DNA of 64,000 bases from Talpa occidentalis (lineage: Eukaryota > Chordata > Mammalia > Eulipotyphla > Talpidae). The DNA is taken from assembly GCF_014898055.3 (NCBI RefSeq), contig NW_023604861.1, forward strand, positions 97,776,083 to 97,840,082. The letters are read 5' to 3'. Below the pieces are notes generated by a model. It was given only the letters and a program-made list of their open reading frames with translations, was not told the origin of the DNA and did not search any database. Made by a program: the position numbers and the translations under genes. This document shows, piece after piece, positions 1 to 11,100 of this stretch. How positions within the stretch are numbered: position 1 is the first letter of the stretch; the number at the start of each line of letters is the position of its first letter.

Positions 1-1500
1 CCGGGGAAAAGCCAAGACGCTGGATCCGCTCGCACCGCCGGGCGCTGCTAGGGGGAGCCGGGGGAGGGCGCGCGGCGAGACTTCCCGACCCGGCGCGCCG
101 CCCGGCCAGTGCGGGGGAGCTGGGCCGCGCTTTCCCAGCCGGCGCGGAGAAGGCGCACGCTCCCCCCGGAGGTCCCGGGGGTCCTTCCCCTCCCCGCCCG
201 CTGCGCGCGGCTTCCCGGTGGAGCCGCACTTCGTCCAAGTGCCCGCGGCCACTAGCGGACGCGTCCTGCCCTAGAGGCTTGTCCAGAGCGAAGGCACCCG
301 CACGATCGCCGCCTCCCGCTGGCGACCTGCGGGACAGGTACGTGCGCGTCTGCCTGCACGTGCGCGGGAAGCGGGCCGGAGGTGGGGTCGCGCGGGCTCC
401 GCCGCCTGTCTTCCACCCGTACCCCGAAAATCGGAGGCATTTACCTTGCGTTTCTCAGTCCGAGAGTCAGAGTCAGACATTGGGGGGACGAGGGCCAGGG
501 GAAAGGCGCCGAGCCGGTGGCGGCTAGAGCGGGGCGAATCGAGCGGCCCGAGGCGATGCTGGCCGCGGTGGGCCAGGGCGCGCAGGGCGGCTGCGAGAAT
601 CTGGTGGCAGTGGTGGTAGGGACGCGGGACGCGGCGCTCCGACTAGCTCGAGACCTGGCGGCAGCGCTGAGCGAAGTGAAACCTGCGCGGCCCAGCCGCC
701 GAGCCCAGGCTGGTGGCCCCGCGCCCGGGCCCAATCACCGCGGGCCCCGCCCTCGCCAAGTCCCGCCCCGGCGCGCGGGCTGGCAAACCCGCCCCCGAGG
801 CGCCTGGGCCGCCGGCGCGTGCAGGCTCCGACAGGTATACGCGGGGGTGGCGCGCTGCCAGCCCGGCCCCCGCCCGGCTGGTTTCTTGAACACCGGTCTG
901 GAGTTGCTGACGGCAAACTGCTGGCCCATCCCCCACCCAAAAGTGTACCCTCACCTCCGCCCCGTGCAGTGGTCACCGCGGTGTGAGCGTGGAACAGAGG
1001 GGGCGCTCCGGACGCTTGAGAGCCAGGCACTGCCGCCGCCGCCCGCAGAAAGCCTCAAGAGGCGCCCCTGAGCCCTGGTTCTGCTGCGGGAGTTTCTCAG
1101 TCGCTCCGGACACTTCGTGGTTCTCCAGAACGCGCGGGACCAAGGATGAATGGGGATGTCCGAGCTCTCCCCGCTCGGAGATTCCCGGGCTCCGGGGGGA
1201 GCCGATCAGCTAGCTGCTCGTCTGCGTCTCGCCTCCCCCAGGCTGTGCGCTTTGGCACCCTCCTCTCGCCACCCATAGAGGCACCTAGCTTTCCTCCCGC
1301 GCTGAAACTTTGGGGAGAGAGCCTTTACTGGGGCCTTTAGAAAAGAGCGAGGAGCAATCCCCCGAGGCGTCTCTGCGCAGCGCGCGTGCGGGGCGGGAAG
1401 AGTGCGCCCAGAGCAAATGAAACAGAAAAGAACTTGAAAACATTACTTTAAATAAATTAAAAAAAAAAAAAGACCGAGAAGATCACGGCCTCCAGGTGGG
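1..1500 (-). promoter_or_regulatory. BCL2L11: CpG island, likely BCL2L11 promoter
   Basis: The stretch is extremely G+C rich with frequent undepleted CpG. On the minus strand five GGGCGG boxes are seen (plus-strand CCGCCC at 747-752, 763-768, 789-794, 870-875 and 957-962), and a CCAAT box lies at 731-735 in plus orientation. No TATA box is obvious. Downstream in the minus direction a strong splice donor sits at 445/444, so transcription probably starts between about 700 and 480. ACOXL ends on the same strand about 2-3 kb upstream. In the human genome the next gene in that orientation is BCL2L11, whose first exon is untranslated, so the island fits its TATA-less promoter. This is inferred from synteny; BIM coding exons are not in the window. 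Plus-strand open frames here (for example 382-1071) look like by-products of G+C richness. Confidence 0.62.
443..480 (-). other. Candidate 5' exon end with splice donor and short ATG frame
   Basis: Read on the minus strand, the sequence around 450-441 is CGCAAG followed by GTAAAT, a good donor match. Upstream of it an ATG at 480-478 opens a 12-codon frame (MSDSDSRTEKRK) that reaches the donor in phase 0. The ATG context is poor (C at -3, T at +4). The most likely reading is the end of the untranslated first exon of BCL2L11, with the ATG acting as an upstream start or by chance. An alternative N-terminus cannot be excluded without transcript data. Confidence 0.4.
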
Positions 1501-3059
1501 AAAGAGGGTGCCTATTTCGGAACCCCGAGATTTTGGGGGCTCTCAGAAGCGGGTGAGGGTAGAGGGGAGCGCGGAAACGTCTCTCGGCTTACCGAGACCG
1601 GAGAAGGCGGCGCTGCCTGATTCGGGTAGCTCTTGGAGAGCCAAAAAGAGGGCTCGGTGCCGCCCCTGTCCCCCGCGTGCCCCCATCATTACCCCTCGGA
1701 ATCCGAGCCCCACTCCTGCTACTTCTGGAGAAGACCGCGCTCCTCAGGCGCGGCAGTTCCTCCACTGGCTCCTCACCCCCGCTTGCCCCCCAAATGCCGT
1801 GCCCACTTGGACCTCTCCCAGTGCGCCCTGGGCTTTGAGACAACTGCGGCTTGGAGGGGGCTGGGGCGGGGGTCAGTGGGTCGATGGGACATCCCGCCCC
1901 GCGGGGGAGTCCAGGATGGCCGAGTTAAAGAAACTCAATTTACGAGGCGCCCTAACCAGCACTCTGAAACGAGAAGGAAGGGGCCTCGTCGCAGAGAAGT
2001 CAGCCAGCCAGGCGCGGTCCGGTCTTCGGGCCACCTTGGTCAGTTTTTATTTTTAAGCAGATAACGTCAGCGTGACCTCGTGGCCTTTGGTTATGTCTTC
2101 TCCACGCATCCTCCCGCGACTCCTGGGCCAAGTGAAGGAGGCCGTGGGTCCTCGAAGGGCTTCCAGGACGCGCCCGGGACGCGGGCAGGGGTTTTCGCGG
2201 CAGGAGGGAAGGGACGTAAGCTCGGGCGTAGAAGCCCGAGGTCTGTCCTGACTCTGCTGGGAGCTCCAGCCGAGGAAGGCGGGTGGCCCGCTGGCCAGCT
2301 CCGCGCCCTCGCCCGCAGGCACGACCGCTTGAGGCCAGCCACGGAAAAGGCTGCGCCCGCCGGGAACCCCAAACCCGCTGCGCGCCCGAGTGCTCTGCGC
2401 TCTCGACAGGGTTGGGCGACGCAGACATCCACCGGAAAAGAAACACGCAGAAAAACACCCTGGTGGTTGTCTTCTGCTCCTGTGCCGCTCCACCACCCCC
2501 GCGTCGTCCGCTCTAGCGACCCTGTGAGAGCAACTTAAAAAAAAAACACATATACACACACACGGAGGTGTCGGGAAAGCAACCGGCAGAACGCTCCTAT
2601 TTGGGGCACAATTAGATCTGCCTGGAGGCTGCTGTTTATGCATCCCGGACTCCTGGGGAACTTAGGCCGAGCGCCCCGTTTCGGGTGACCCCGAGCGGGT
2701 CCAGCCCAGCCCCGAAGCTTGCAGGTCCTGCCGAACCTCGGCCCGAGTCCAGAGAGGGGACAGCGTGTGAAGGGCAGGTAGGGGTTAGATCTGCGTTCTG
2801 GTCCTTGATATCACCCTTATGGACAGAGGTAAGCCCCCTCCCGCCTCTGCGATGTGGAAAGGGTGGAAGGGCTAGGGCTTGGACTGAGCAAAATGATCAA
2901 GAATTAAGTTCTGGCAAAGGGATTCTAACAAATGGGAAATCTACAGCCCTCGCGGGGACACTCGCGTCGAAGGTGTGCTCTCCCCAAGTTCCCAAGCCAA
3001 CCTAAAATCAGTGTATGACCCTGGCACGCCTCCCGGGCCTTTGCAACATCGGGGACGCC
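1501..3059. other. ACOXL-BCL2L11 intergenic segment, CpG-rich
   Basis: This interval lies between the predicted ACOXL poly(A) site and the CpG island core. It stays G+C rich with many CpGs to about 2450, then becomes mixed. It contains a short A/CA-rich tract at about 2536-2564 and no recognisable exon or repeat. Minus-strand AATAAA-like sites near 2046-2051 could serve as an alternative, more distal ACOXL poly(A) signal. Promoter-proximal regulatory elements for the downstream gene are expected here, but none can be named from sequence alone. Confidence 0.5.
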
Positions 3060-3077
3060 TTCCCATGCTTGAATTTC

Positions 3078-3083
3078 TTTATT
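3078..3083 (-). terminator. ACOXL: ACOXL polyadenylation signal (AATAAA)
   Basis: TTTATT on the plus strand reads AATAAA on the minus strand. It is the first canonical signal I find downstream of the ACOXL stop codon at 3727-3725 and gives a 3' UTR of about 650-670 nt. Cleavage would fall near 3065-3055. The region between stop and signal (3724-3084) has no other recognised feature but is CpG-rich at 3400-3720. Confidence 0.55.
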
Positions 3084-3724
3084 ATTAAAGTTTGTATCTC
3101 TGGTCTTCTAAAGAACAGATTACAATTTCGAGTGGTAGAAATGTTTTCCGCGCGTCGTTTTGCAGCCCGGAAGCCGCCTGCCTGGGAGCACAAGCCGGAG
3201 CTCAAGATTTGCCTCGAGCTCACACTCCCCTCTTCTGCCCATGCTTTTCCTCGCAGAACCCAAAGGGTCTGATTCATTGGAAAAGCATCACTTGCTAAAC
3301 TGAAACTCCCCCCGCGGTGTTAAGATTTTTATGCTTTGATTTGTTTTCCACCCAGCACCGGTTTTCCAAAATCACTAGGCATCTGAGTCATGGCTGAGAC
3401 TTTTGGTGGAGCCTGGCTAAGCGGGGCGCTCGCTGGGGAGCCCACTCTGTCCTGGGGGATCTGACCAACTAACTGGTCGAGGCCAGGCCAGGCGCGGTTC
3501 AAGGAAAAGTAGAAAGCGCCGAACTCCCCCGGCGGCGAGCTCGCCCTTCGCCAGCAGCCAGTCCCGCGCCTCGCCAGGCTCAATGCGACCTCGGCTCCGC
3601 GGCCAAAATCCCCAAGGGCCGTGGCCCAGCGCGAGCCTGTGAGGCCTCGGCACTCGCTCCCCACGTCAGAGAAGCCAGCATCGTGGCAGCTGCGGGCGGG
3701 CCACCACCCTTCCCGCCACGTCTG

Positions 3725-3925
3725 CTATAACTTGGCTCCCAGTTTAGGCCGCTGAGAGCGCGTCGCTTTCGCGGCCACCGGCTGCTCCGGCATAGGGTAA
3801 AAGGCCCAGGCCGCCGGGGAGCTGGCGATTCCAGCGATGGGTGCGTGGAGGGAGGCGTGAGGAATGTTAAAGGCGGAGATCACCCTCAGGGCATCATCCT
3901 TCACCGAGTCGCACAAATCCAGCAA
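3725..3925 (-). CDS. ACOXL: ACOXL terminal coding exon (acyl-CoA oxidase-like, C-terminus)
   Basis: On the minus strand the acceptor TTTTGCAG ends at 3926, and the exon opens in phase 0 and runs 66 codons to a TAG at 3727-3725. The translation starts LLDLCDSVKDDALRVISAFN. This fits the conserved end of peroxisomal acyl-CoA oxidases, where a leucine-rich helix is followed by a 'dAv.LvDaF' block; here the equivalent is DALRVISAF. The family oxidises acyl-CoA to trans-2-enoyl-CoA using FAD and oxygen. ACOXL is a divergent member whose activity is less well established. The last three residues are AKL, a canonical PTS1 signal, preceded by a basic, probably flexible tail (KATRSQRPKLG). A new frame opened at TTG 3931 would include the intron boundary and is not the true start. 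The exon sits in CpG-rich DNA about 3 kb upstream of the probable BCL2L11 promoter. Assignment rests on family pattern, remembered ACOXL sequence and synteny. Confidence 0.85.
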   Translation of the reverse strand: MLDLCDSVKDDALRVISAFNIPHASLHAPIAGIASSPAAWAFYPMPEQPVAAKATRSQRPKLGAKL

Positions 3926-6512
3926 CTGCAAAACACAGCACCAAGAGATAGGTCAGAAGTTGGTTCACTCACGGCAATCTAATGCCAGATGCTTTATGCC
4001 CACCCCCAAGCTCCCGCACACCCAGTTGCAGCTACTTTCTTTTTGGATTTCATGCGATCCAGGAGGCGGAGAGGCCTCTGTGGTTATGAATAAACCCCGC
4101 AAGTCTTTTTCATTTTAGAAATTCCTAATTTTGTGACGCCTAATCTGGCAAAAGTCCACTGATTCTGTTAAAGGGGGGTGCACTCCAAATGATCTGGACA
4201 GCTCAGAACCGAGGTCCGAAAAATTACCAACTCCCCCCTCCCTTCCAGTCCCCTCTTTCCCCCTCCTGGCCACCTCTGAAGTGGCTGGGGTGCCACCCTC
4301 TGGTGTGCAGAGGCAACTGAACTGGAAGCGCTCAGAACAGGTGAGGCAGAGACCTGCCCCCGTTCTCCCAGGACTAGTGCCTTCCCACCCAACCCAAAGT
4401 ATCTAAAATGCAAACCCAGTTTTGTTTTGGTTTGTTTTTTTTTGCTGGGGGGGGGGGGAGGCCAGGATCCAGCACTGACATCTTTCTGCCCCTTCCACCC
4501 AGCAACTAAGAGAATCTACCTGCCGTTCATCAAACACCAAGGAATTCCAAGGAAGCCCTTTGCCTACCAAACCTGTGGAAGGCACAAATAAATCCTCCCA
4601 GCAGAGAGGAGGGGATTCAGGCCAATGATTTCAGAGGAGCTGTGCTAGGTGTACTTTTATTTCATTTTCCATGATTTAAGTGTCACTGTATTTTTATCCA
4701 CCACCTTCCACCCCCACCCCCAAAGCTACTAAAAATAATAGGTTGCTTTTCTAAAACTCAACAAAGATAGAGCAGAGAGGTTGCTTCCCCTTCCCAAAAC
4801 CAACTACACATTTTACTCCTGCGTTTTTGACATTTTCAGTAGACTTAGATTTCTTTCATTCACCAAATTACAGTTAGCCACTGGGTTTTTATGGTTTATT
4901 TTTATGGTTAAAAACATCACTGACACCAGTCCCACCTTTGCCCTCATGGTGGTCATCACTGAGCTACACGAATGCTCTGAAGACCACAGTTGCTTTGCAG
5001 CAGCCCAAAGTGCCATTTCAGGTGCTCAGAGACACAAGAGGCGTCCCCAAAGGGGGTGGGGGGAGAACTGGAGGAAGATGATGAATTCTAATAGTCCAAA
5101 AATACACCTTCCTTTAAAATGTGCTCATCACATCAGTAATTTTTAATGAAAAACTTCATTCTTCACACACTGTGGTTAAGCACCATCAAATCAGTACTGA
5201 AAAGACTTTGATCACATTTGCAAGATGCACTACGATGAACTTTCACTGACCAAGATTTCAAAGTTTGTAATTAATACTCTTGACAAGTCCCTGACTAATC
5301 TGTCAACTCTCAATGTCTTTAACCACACAGTTGAAAACTAGATGATTTGCACAGCCCCTGAACCTTCCGCCTCTGTAATATGATTATTCAAGAGGACTTT
5401 TCCTTCGGGTTTGCTTTATGAATGTCAACCACTTTTTGTCCTATATACAGCAAGGGGAGAACTTCAATTTTTTGAAGGCATGTTGTAAGGAAGAGAAATT
5501 TGGGGTTCTGATGCCCAACTCAGAATAAGGGCCCATATGTAGAAATTATAGAAGCCATATTTCTGGTCAACATTTTTTTAACTTTAAAAAGAAAAGTTTT
5601 TTGTTTTTTTTTTTTTTAAAGCCTTCAAAGGCAGGTGAAGGTTTTCTCATTCCTAAGCGCTTAGGGAGTGACCCCTCCACTGATGCTCTAAAGAGGAATG
5701 TGATATTGACTAGGAAGATCAAATATTGATGGCTAAAATTCTTTCTAAGCTTAAATTTTGGGGGCTTTCTAAAATACTCTTCCTTCTGGCTCCCTCCATT
5801 TGTCATGGACTGCAACAGGAAGCCCCAAATTAGTAGCATCTAGATTGAAGGATCAGATAGCATTCCTGGGGTGACAAGGTTGATTCTGATCGCAGGTATC
5901 CTCCCACCTCTGCCTTGAGGATAATACTAATGGCCATTTTATTACTAACAGTGTATGCCCTGGAGTTCTACTCTGCTAGGCTGGGCATTGGAGGTTTAAG
6001 AAGTACACATTGTGGACCCAGCCCCTTACATAAAATAAACTTAGGTAGCTAATGTAACATTGATTTTTATAGTTACCTTGTTTTTATTACCAGAGCGCCC
6101 TAGAGCACTAAACAAAGACTACTAAAGTTTACTTTTATTATGCATACTTCCATACTATTAGCATAAAAATGCTATATATTGTTGGGGCCCCCTGTCCTGC
6201 CAGTTTGTGATCCAGTTGTACTGGACAAAGTACCCAAAGCTCATACATCTCTTACAAAGAAAAGTCACCAGCTTAAAAACAAAAACCACCAAGGAAGACG
6301 TGTGTCCATTAAAAAAATAAGAACATGAGTAAGTTGTCAATTCTTGCAAAAAATTTTAAAAGTACAGACCCACGACATGGGCAGTATTGCTCTAAAAAAC
6401 AAGAACAACTTAGGAGCCACTAGAACTATCCTTGAGTGGGATTTGAGAATATCTACTTAAAGAAAGCTGAAGCACTTAGCCTTCCATGGATAGCATGTGG
6501 GTATGTTAATAG
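3926..6512 (-). other. ACOXL last intron, 3' part
   Basis: Between the terminal exon and the first SINE this intron is mostly unique sequence. It holds a 12-G run at 4447-4458 next to a T-rich tract, and a poly(T)-rich tract near 5596-5618. I see no exon, RNA gene or clear repeat. Open frames such as 4781-5146 show no family resemblance. Confidence 0.5.
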
Positions 6513-6523
6513 GTGGATTTTCA

Positions 6524-6793
6524 GGGCCTCGTTGGTGGCCTAAGGGTTAAGTCTCAGTGTTACCAGCCCCTGTGGCCTGAGTTCAATCCAGGGCCAGGGA
6601 GCTAACCCACATGGTACAGCAGACTTCTCCTGTACAGCAGACCTCTCCAGTCTTGCCAGCTGCTACCCTCAACAGTGTATTTCAGTACATCTGCCTGCTC
6701 TGCTCCCCACTCTGTCTCTAGTGAATCCTCTCACCCACCCCCCCAAACCTCTGGCCTATACCCCAGTTCTTCTATGCAAAAATAAAAAATTAG
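6524..6793 (+). mobile_element. tRNA-derived SINE (GGTTAAG subtype)
   Basis: A full-length, diverged copy starts GGGCCTCGTTGGTGGC and has the body landmarks CAGCAGACCTCTCC, CTCTGTCTCTAGTGAATCC and CCAGTTCTTCTATGCA, then an A-rich tail. The imperfect target-site duplication GTGGATTTTCAGGG lies at 6513-6526 and again at 6803-6816. The 'AAGGGTTAAG' form marks an older subfamily than the 'GGTTGAGCGCTGG' copies. Confidence 0.85.
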
Positions 6794-7139
6794 AAAACAT
6801 ATGTGGATTTTCAGGGCAGGGAGGAGGAACATTTAGAACATCACTTCAGCTTCCCACCCACTTGGTTCCCACCCATTATTTCTCTTCCTCTTCTTTTTGA
6901 CTCTCCCTGCATTTTCCTTACTCTAGTTGGGTCAATAGGACTGCTTGGGTGGACAATGACTGAGCTTTCCAGCCTTCTAAATAAATCCTGTTTTTCTGTG
7001 GTGTTGATGTCAATAACACAACAGATGTTCAAGTGTGCCCCACGCAATTGCAGGGACCACCGCCTCTACCCAATAGATCCATCAGATGACCTCATGGTTA
7101 TCTCTGTGAAATATCCCTCAACTAGTCTCTTTCTTGCTT

Positions 7140-7891
7140 GCGCAAAGTGATAGTTCTTTTCTCCATCCCTTGAACCTGGGCCTCCCTATGACTGCCTTTG
7201 ACCAGTAGAATGTGAAAAAAGTGACACCATATGAGTCCTAGAGCTGAAGCCTTATATATTTTTTTTAAGTTGAAATAACATTGGCTTATAACATTATATA
7301 GGTTTCAGGTGTACAGCAGTATAAATCACCATCGGTATATACTACTTTATGTTCATCACCAAAAGTCTAGTTTCCATCCTTCAAACAACTGACCCCCTTT
7401 ACCCAATTTATCCACCGCCCCACCCTCTTTCCTTTAAGTGACCACTATTTTGTCCTTATAGTCGAAGAGTTTGTCTTTTGTTTTTTTCATTTCTGTTTCT
7501 ACCACATATGAGTGATATCAGGTGGTGTGTGCAGAGCTCAGGCCCTAAGAAGCCTGTAATTCCCACTCTCCCTCTCCTGGGAGCCTGAGATCACTTGCTA
7601 TGCAGAAGGCCTGTATAGGCTGATGCCTACCTGGATGCCACATGGAGGACCAGGTGCCTCAGCCAATAGCCAGGCTGGCTGCCAGTTGTGTGAATGAAAC
7701 ACCTTTCCCCCCCTCCCCCCACTGCCCCAGTCCTGCTGAGCTCAGATTACAGCCACAGGAGTGACCCTACTAAGACTATGAAGAACTCCCCCCATGTTGC
7801 CTACCTTCAGAACTGCAAGAAATGAACAATTATTGTTGCAGGCCACTAAGGCTCAGGGTGGTATGTTACATAGCATCATAGAAAGGAAACA
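7140..7891 (+). mobile_element. Solo LTR remnant resembling MLT1/MaLR, split by an L1 fragment
   Basis: The 5' part (to about 7256) carries 'gaccagtagaatgtg..aagtgacacc'. The 3' part (about 7525-7891) carries 'aagaagcctg..ctcctgggagcc' and an end like 'ggccactaag..ggtatgttacatagca..aaacagatac'. Both blocks follow the order of MLT1-type ERVL-MaLR LTRs as I remember them. The middle, 7257-7520, is an L1 3' fragment inserted in antisense. There are no retroviral genes. Recognition is from memory, so the subfamily is uncertain. Confidence 0.5.
7257..7520 (-). mobile_element. L1 3' UTR fragment, antisense
   Basis: The segment beginning TTTTTTTAAGTTGAAATAAC, followed by 'ataggtttcaggtgtacagcag' and 'atcaccaaaagtctagtttccatcc', is typical of the 3' end of old L1M elements read on the reverse strand. 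It interrupts the flanking MLT1-like LTR, so it is the younger of the two. Confidence 0.6.
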
Positions 7892-7900
7892 GATACCATC

Positions 7901-8150
7901 CTTAAAAAATTTTATTTATTTATGAAAGAACTGGGGTACAGAGGGTGAGAGAATTCACCAGGGACAGAGCGGGGAGCAGAACAGGCAGACTGACGAAGTA
8001 CACTGCTGAGGGGAGCAGCTGGTGAGATAGGAGAGGTCTGCAGCGCCATGTGGGTTTCTCCCTCGCCAGCTGGGAATTAAATCTGAGCTGCAGAGGCTGT
8101 GGACAGCTTCACAGCACTGCACTCAACCTGCTGCGCCACTGGGGAGTCCC
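7901..8150 (-). mobile_element. tRNA-derived SINE, reverse
   Basis: The plus strand reads tail first (TTTATTTATTTATG, AAGAACTGGGGTACAG) and then the body in reverse, ending at the complemented SINE start 'cactggggagtcccc'. CTTAAAAAATTTTA flanks both ends (7901-7914 and 8152-8165) and is the probable target-site duplication. Confidence 0.85.
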
Positions 8151-8167
8151 CCTTAAAAAATTTTAAA

Positions 8168-11100
8168 TTACCATTCACAGGGTCATATTCAGCTGCACTT
8201 CTGCCCTCTTAATTATCTGAGGACAAGTCTATAATTGTGCAATTAAAGCAGTGAACAGTGAGGTGTAGCTTACTAATAGGCTTAGCAAAAGAGAGACTTG
8301 TACTCCTAAGAGAATAGTTCATAAAGCCAAGTGAGTGTCAGGAGTGCCTGAGAGAGAATCTGAAGAGTGGACTGGACCACCCCCTGCAGGTCACCACCAC
8401 CCCTCCTCCATTTACAAGACAGAACAGCCAACTGGCCTTTGAACCTTTGAACATCCACTCACCCCTCCTCCACTTTTGTTAGGGATATTTGCTTACAACA
8501 AAATACTCAGTAAAATTAAGGTGGTGAAGGAAGAAAGAAAACTATTTATAGCCGCCGGGGTAACAAATTTGGTAACTGGTAGGTTCTCCTGTGACATCAG
8601 CAGAAAGGATGGGGCTTCTTGGGCCCAGCAAGTCAACAGGTGCAATGGGACACACAGGCACACACTCATCTCCTTACTTCATGGGGCTATAGTGTTCCCC
8701 TCCTCCCAGAAGTTTCTTAAACAAGGATGGCCAACAGGGGTCATCACTAAAGCTTGCTATCTGTCTATTATTAAGTGTTTGAGTGAGAGAACCAAGCTCA
8801 CAAGTGGCTGGGAGGCTGGGGTGAGGAGGGAAGTAGGTGAATGTCACACCAAAATGCAGCAAAACAGGGTTTCTGAATCTCTGGACTGAAAATATATCAT
8901 CAAGGCATCTAATGACTTCAAGAACCCCCTGTCCAGTAAGTTTCAAAATGAATCTGCACATTTACACACACTTGGAGCTGTGTGTGATAGTGTGAGGCCT
9001 CAAGCCAGTGGAAGTGGATGAGCAACCTGTCACCTCTATTTGCTGGGATTTCTTTTATGATGGTGATGCTCAAAGCATTTCAAATTCAAAACAGCTCTGA
9101 AGACAGTTCCCCTTAAAGGAGAAAAAGTACGCCAACTTCCAGCGTTTCAGCCATTGAGTTAGTGGACTCCATTCCTAGAGCCTGACAGTGATAAGCTGAA
9201 GACTAGGTAGATAACTATAATTTTCTGATTAGACCCCTCTCATATGTCTGGCATATTTCATGATTGCAGTGTGTATGTGTGTGTGTGTGTGTATATAAAA
9301 CTGTCAGAATGTGTTGTTTCATTTGAGTGAATGCTACCTTTTCCAAGTGGCTGTTGAGAAGTGTTAAGTCTAACGAGAGTCAGCAGACCCCCTTAGACAC
9401 ACTGACAGGCCTCATTAAGAGGAAGGTTGTCTAAAAAAAAAAAAAAAAAAAGATAAAGGTTGTCTAATCTTTTTTGCATGTCTTTATCGTGATGGAAAAG
9501 CCATCCATAGTTTCTCTGCTCTATTTGTTTTGATACTAGAATCTGGGGTGAGGACCCTCTCCATGCCTCCCTCATTTAGCCCTTCACCATGTTAATTCTG
9601 GTCTCATGAGACTACCTTCCTGAGTGTTGTATTGACTGTATTGTATTGATCTGGGCATTCCTCCTCCCAGAAGTCCACTTGCTTTTCAGGTTCAAATAAA
9701 ATTATTATGAACTTGAGTCCTTTAACTTGATTTATTGAGTTCCCTTAACTAGTTTCCTCATGCATCACTCAAGCACAGTCTGCACTTTCTTGGGCCAAGG
9801 AAATTCGTCTTTGTCCCATTTGACATTCCTCATTATCTTGGACTGAATCATCACTTTTGCCATTCTTCCTTATCTGACACTAATTTAATTAGGCCCCTTT
9901 CAAGTTTTCAGTTTTTGGTTAAAGACTTACGTTGGCTGAAAGAATGTGGCTAGGTCATGAAGGGCTTTGTAAGGTTTAAATTAAATAATAGATATGTATA
10001 ATATATTTATGTTAGGTGATAACAACAACAGTAATGCTCTACTGCCCTGGTCACATTGTAGATACTAGTTAGATATTATTCCCTTCCTTTGTTTTCCTGT
10101 CACTTACTTTCCCTGCACACTTAGTTCTATCTCTAGACCTATGTGTTATTATAATATATAATGTATTTCTATATTACTATTGTAGATTTACATTGTAGTG
10201 TGTACTATAATTGTATTTAAAATAATAAATATAAAAATACAATACATGTAGTTAAAAAATTTCAGTTTCCTTGCTGAAATTTTCTATATTGTGTTTCAAG
10301 TGTGTTCATAATGCTCAGTGAAGCATTTTTATGTTGACTGCTTTCAAAAGGTTAAATAATTCTTTTTCTATTTTCAAAATTACAATTAGGAATTACTGAA
10401 TAAAGTAAATAAATAACTTGTAAGTTAGAGTACAAAATAAAAGCACCCTTAATAATTCTAACATCACTGTTATCTTGTGTTGGCATCTAGTAAATGTTCT
10501 TTTTCTTTTAGTTCAAGATCTTCCTTGTTCTTGGTATGATAAATGATTTTCAATCATCACTCAGACATTTGGGGTATTATGTTCTGAGATTCAGTTCTTA
10601 TGTAAGTCTTTCATTTTAACTGGCCTTCTCTCACAGTGCTCTGGCAGTGTCAGGCCATAAAAGAATGTATCTTGTTGGATGCTTCTTAAGATCCCATCCA
10701 ATGTCTCCCTTGAGTCAGTAAGAAGTCAGGGCTTGTTCTTGAGAGGTGGCCTGGCAGAGTGAGGGCTCCTGCTCTGCTTGCCAAGGGGAGCAATGGCAGA
10801 GTGGCTGCTCCCTGCACCCCGAGACCGCTTCTGGCCTTGGCTGCCTGGAGGAGTATAAGCCAAAACCAGGGGAAGCTCCATCTATCACCTTCACCCACAT
10901 TCTCCCCAATGGCCTTCCATGACTAAGCTGTCCTCGGGAAAAGGAGAGTCTGTCCTATGAAAATGCTGAACCCATTGGGAAAATTCCAAGTATGAGAGAC
11001 ACTTTGGAGCACAGTCCCCAGGAAGTGTGGACTGGGGTAACAAAAGAACAGTATGTGTTCATACCTGCCTCTTCACCACATAGATGTTCCTCAGGTCACG

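Noticed and set aside
382..1071. 229-codon plus-strand open frame in the CpG island
   Set aside because: Its composition is what G+C-rich promoter DNA gives (arginine, proline, alanine, glycine), several other frames are equally open, and no domain pattern is seen.
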